Shown here: in pieces, positions 5,277 to 5,404 of the stretch | Layout: each line of letters begins with the position of its first letter | Numbering within the stretch: the first letter of the stretch is position 1 | Assembly (NCBI GenBank): GCA_013811855.1 | Contig: JACCUL010000296.1 | Location: 1-5,404, forward strand | From: Acidimicrobiia bacterium | GTDB taxonomy: Bacteria; Actinomycetota; Acidimicrobiia; Acidimicrobiales; Ilumatobacteraceae | Direction of reading: 5' to 3' | Length of the DNA: 5,404 nucleotides | Position numbers and translations under genes: made by a program | The notes under the pieces: model-generated | The model's database searches: none | What the model was told of the DNA's origin: nothing | The model's input: only the letters and a program-made list of their open reading frames with translations

Positions 5277-5404
5277 TCAGCGCAGGCGGGCGCGGAGGTC
5301 GTCGAGGAAGGTGATGTGCCTGGTTGGGTCGGGTTGGGCGTGGTGGTCGTGGCGGTCGGCGTGGCGGTTGTGGGTCGGGCATTCGAGCCGACCGTTGAAC
5401 TGGC
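5277..5404 (-). CDS. C-terminal fragment of a probable HNH endonuclease (cut by window edge)
   Basis: On the minus strand a frame is open from the right edge to a TGA at 5279-5277 and gives the last 41 residues of a protein. It begins Q-F-N-G-R-L-E-C-P-T-H-N-R-H and ends F-L-D-D-L-R-A-R-L-R. The N-G-R-L-x-C-x-x-H-N-R pattern matches the last part of the HNH fold, as in the many actinobacterial DUF222/13E12-like HNH proteins, where an Asn is followed by C-x-x-H-N-R. The catalytic H-H and the CxxC portion would lie beyond the window. Such genes are abundant and repeated in actinobacterial genomes, and their role is mostly unassigned. The natural-looking basic C-terminus and the intergenic gap that follows support this frame. 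It is on the same strand as the transpeptidase gene, 92 bp upstream of its start. Confidence 0.6.
   Translation of the reverse strand, partial: QFNGRLECPTHNRHADRHDHHAQPDPTRHITFLDDLRARLR

Noticed and set aside
4439..5314. 291-codon plus-strand frame opposite the transpeptidase, with Val/Gly/Arg/Ser repeats
   Set aside because: It is the antisense reading of the TTTERP repeats and YkuD domain, and it lacks any domain of its own.
5185..5382. 66-residue N-terminal extension of the L,D-transpeptidase
   Set aside because: It is Pro/Arg-rich, overlaps the HNH-like gene in another frame, and would bury the lipoprotein signal peptide internally.

Overview
The window is GC-rich throughout (by eye near 70%), densely coded, and uses GTG as well as ATG starts. 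The gene content points to a high-GC actinobacterium: a DUF2510 domain with the W-Y-x-D-P and R-Y-W-D-G-x-x-W-T signature, an L,D-transpeptidase lipoprotein on a Thr-rich stalk, and a probable HNH nuclease tail. The TTTERP-type linker reminds me of Acidimicrobiia (Ilumatobacter/Iamia-like), but that placement is an impression, not a demonstration.

Layout. (1) Positions 1-1772, plus strand: a two-gene ABC transporter module. A multi-spanning membrane protein, possibly cut by the left edge, overlaps the following ATP-binding subunit by 4 bp. (2) Positions 1773-1895: a 123-bp intergenic region with an operator-like 21-bp imperfect palindrome and a TAGGGT -10-like hexamer. (3) Positions 1896-4213, plus strand: a likely two-gene operon with a 17-bp gap. 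Its first gene encodes a DUF4177-like/DUF2510 protein joined by a disordered Ser/Gly/Ala linker with five Trp-Gly pairs. The second encodes a 551-residue fusion of an N-terminal metallo-beta-lactamase (UlaG/CMAH-like) domain to a C-terminal Rieske [2Fe-2S] domain. (4) Positions 4192-5184, minus strand: a secreted lipoprotein L,D-transpeptidase whose 3' end overlaps the Rieske gene tail-to-tail by 22 bp. (5) Positions 5277-5404, minus strand: the last 41 codons of a probable HNH endonuclease, cut by the right edge.

How the genes relate. The ABC pair should form one exporter-type complex with unknown substrate. The DUF2510 protein and the MBL-Rieske enzyme are probably co-transcribed, but nothing shows that they interact. 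The L,D-transpeptidase acts in the cell envelope on peptidoglycan and has no evident link to the others.

The most distinctive item is the MBL-Rieske fusion. It has both intact metal-binding motifs, a domain order opposite to that of CMP-Neu5Ac hydroxylase, and an in-frame 9-bp minisatellite in a loop. Two start regions (1896 and 5184) share a TAGGxT hexamer 7-8 nt before ATG, which would fit leaderless transcription. I found no tRNA, rRNA, CRISPR array, insertion sequence or phage feature.
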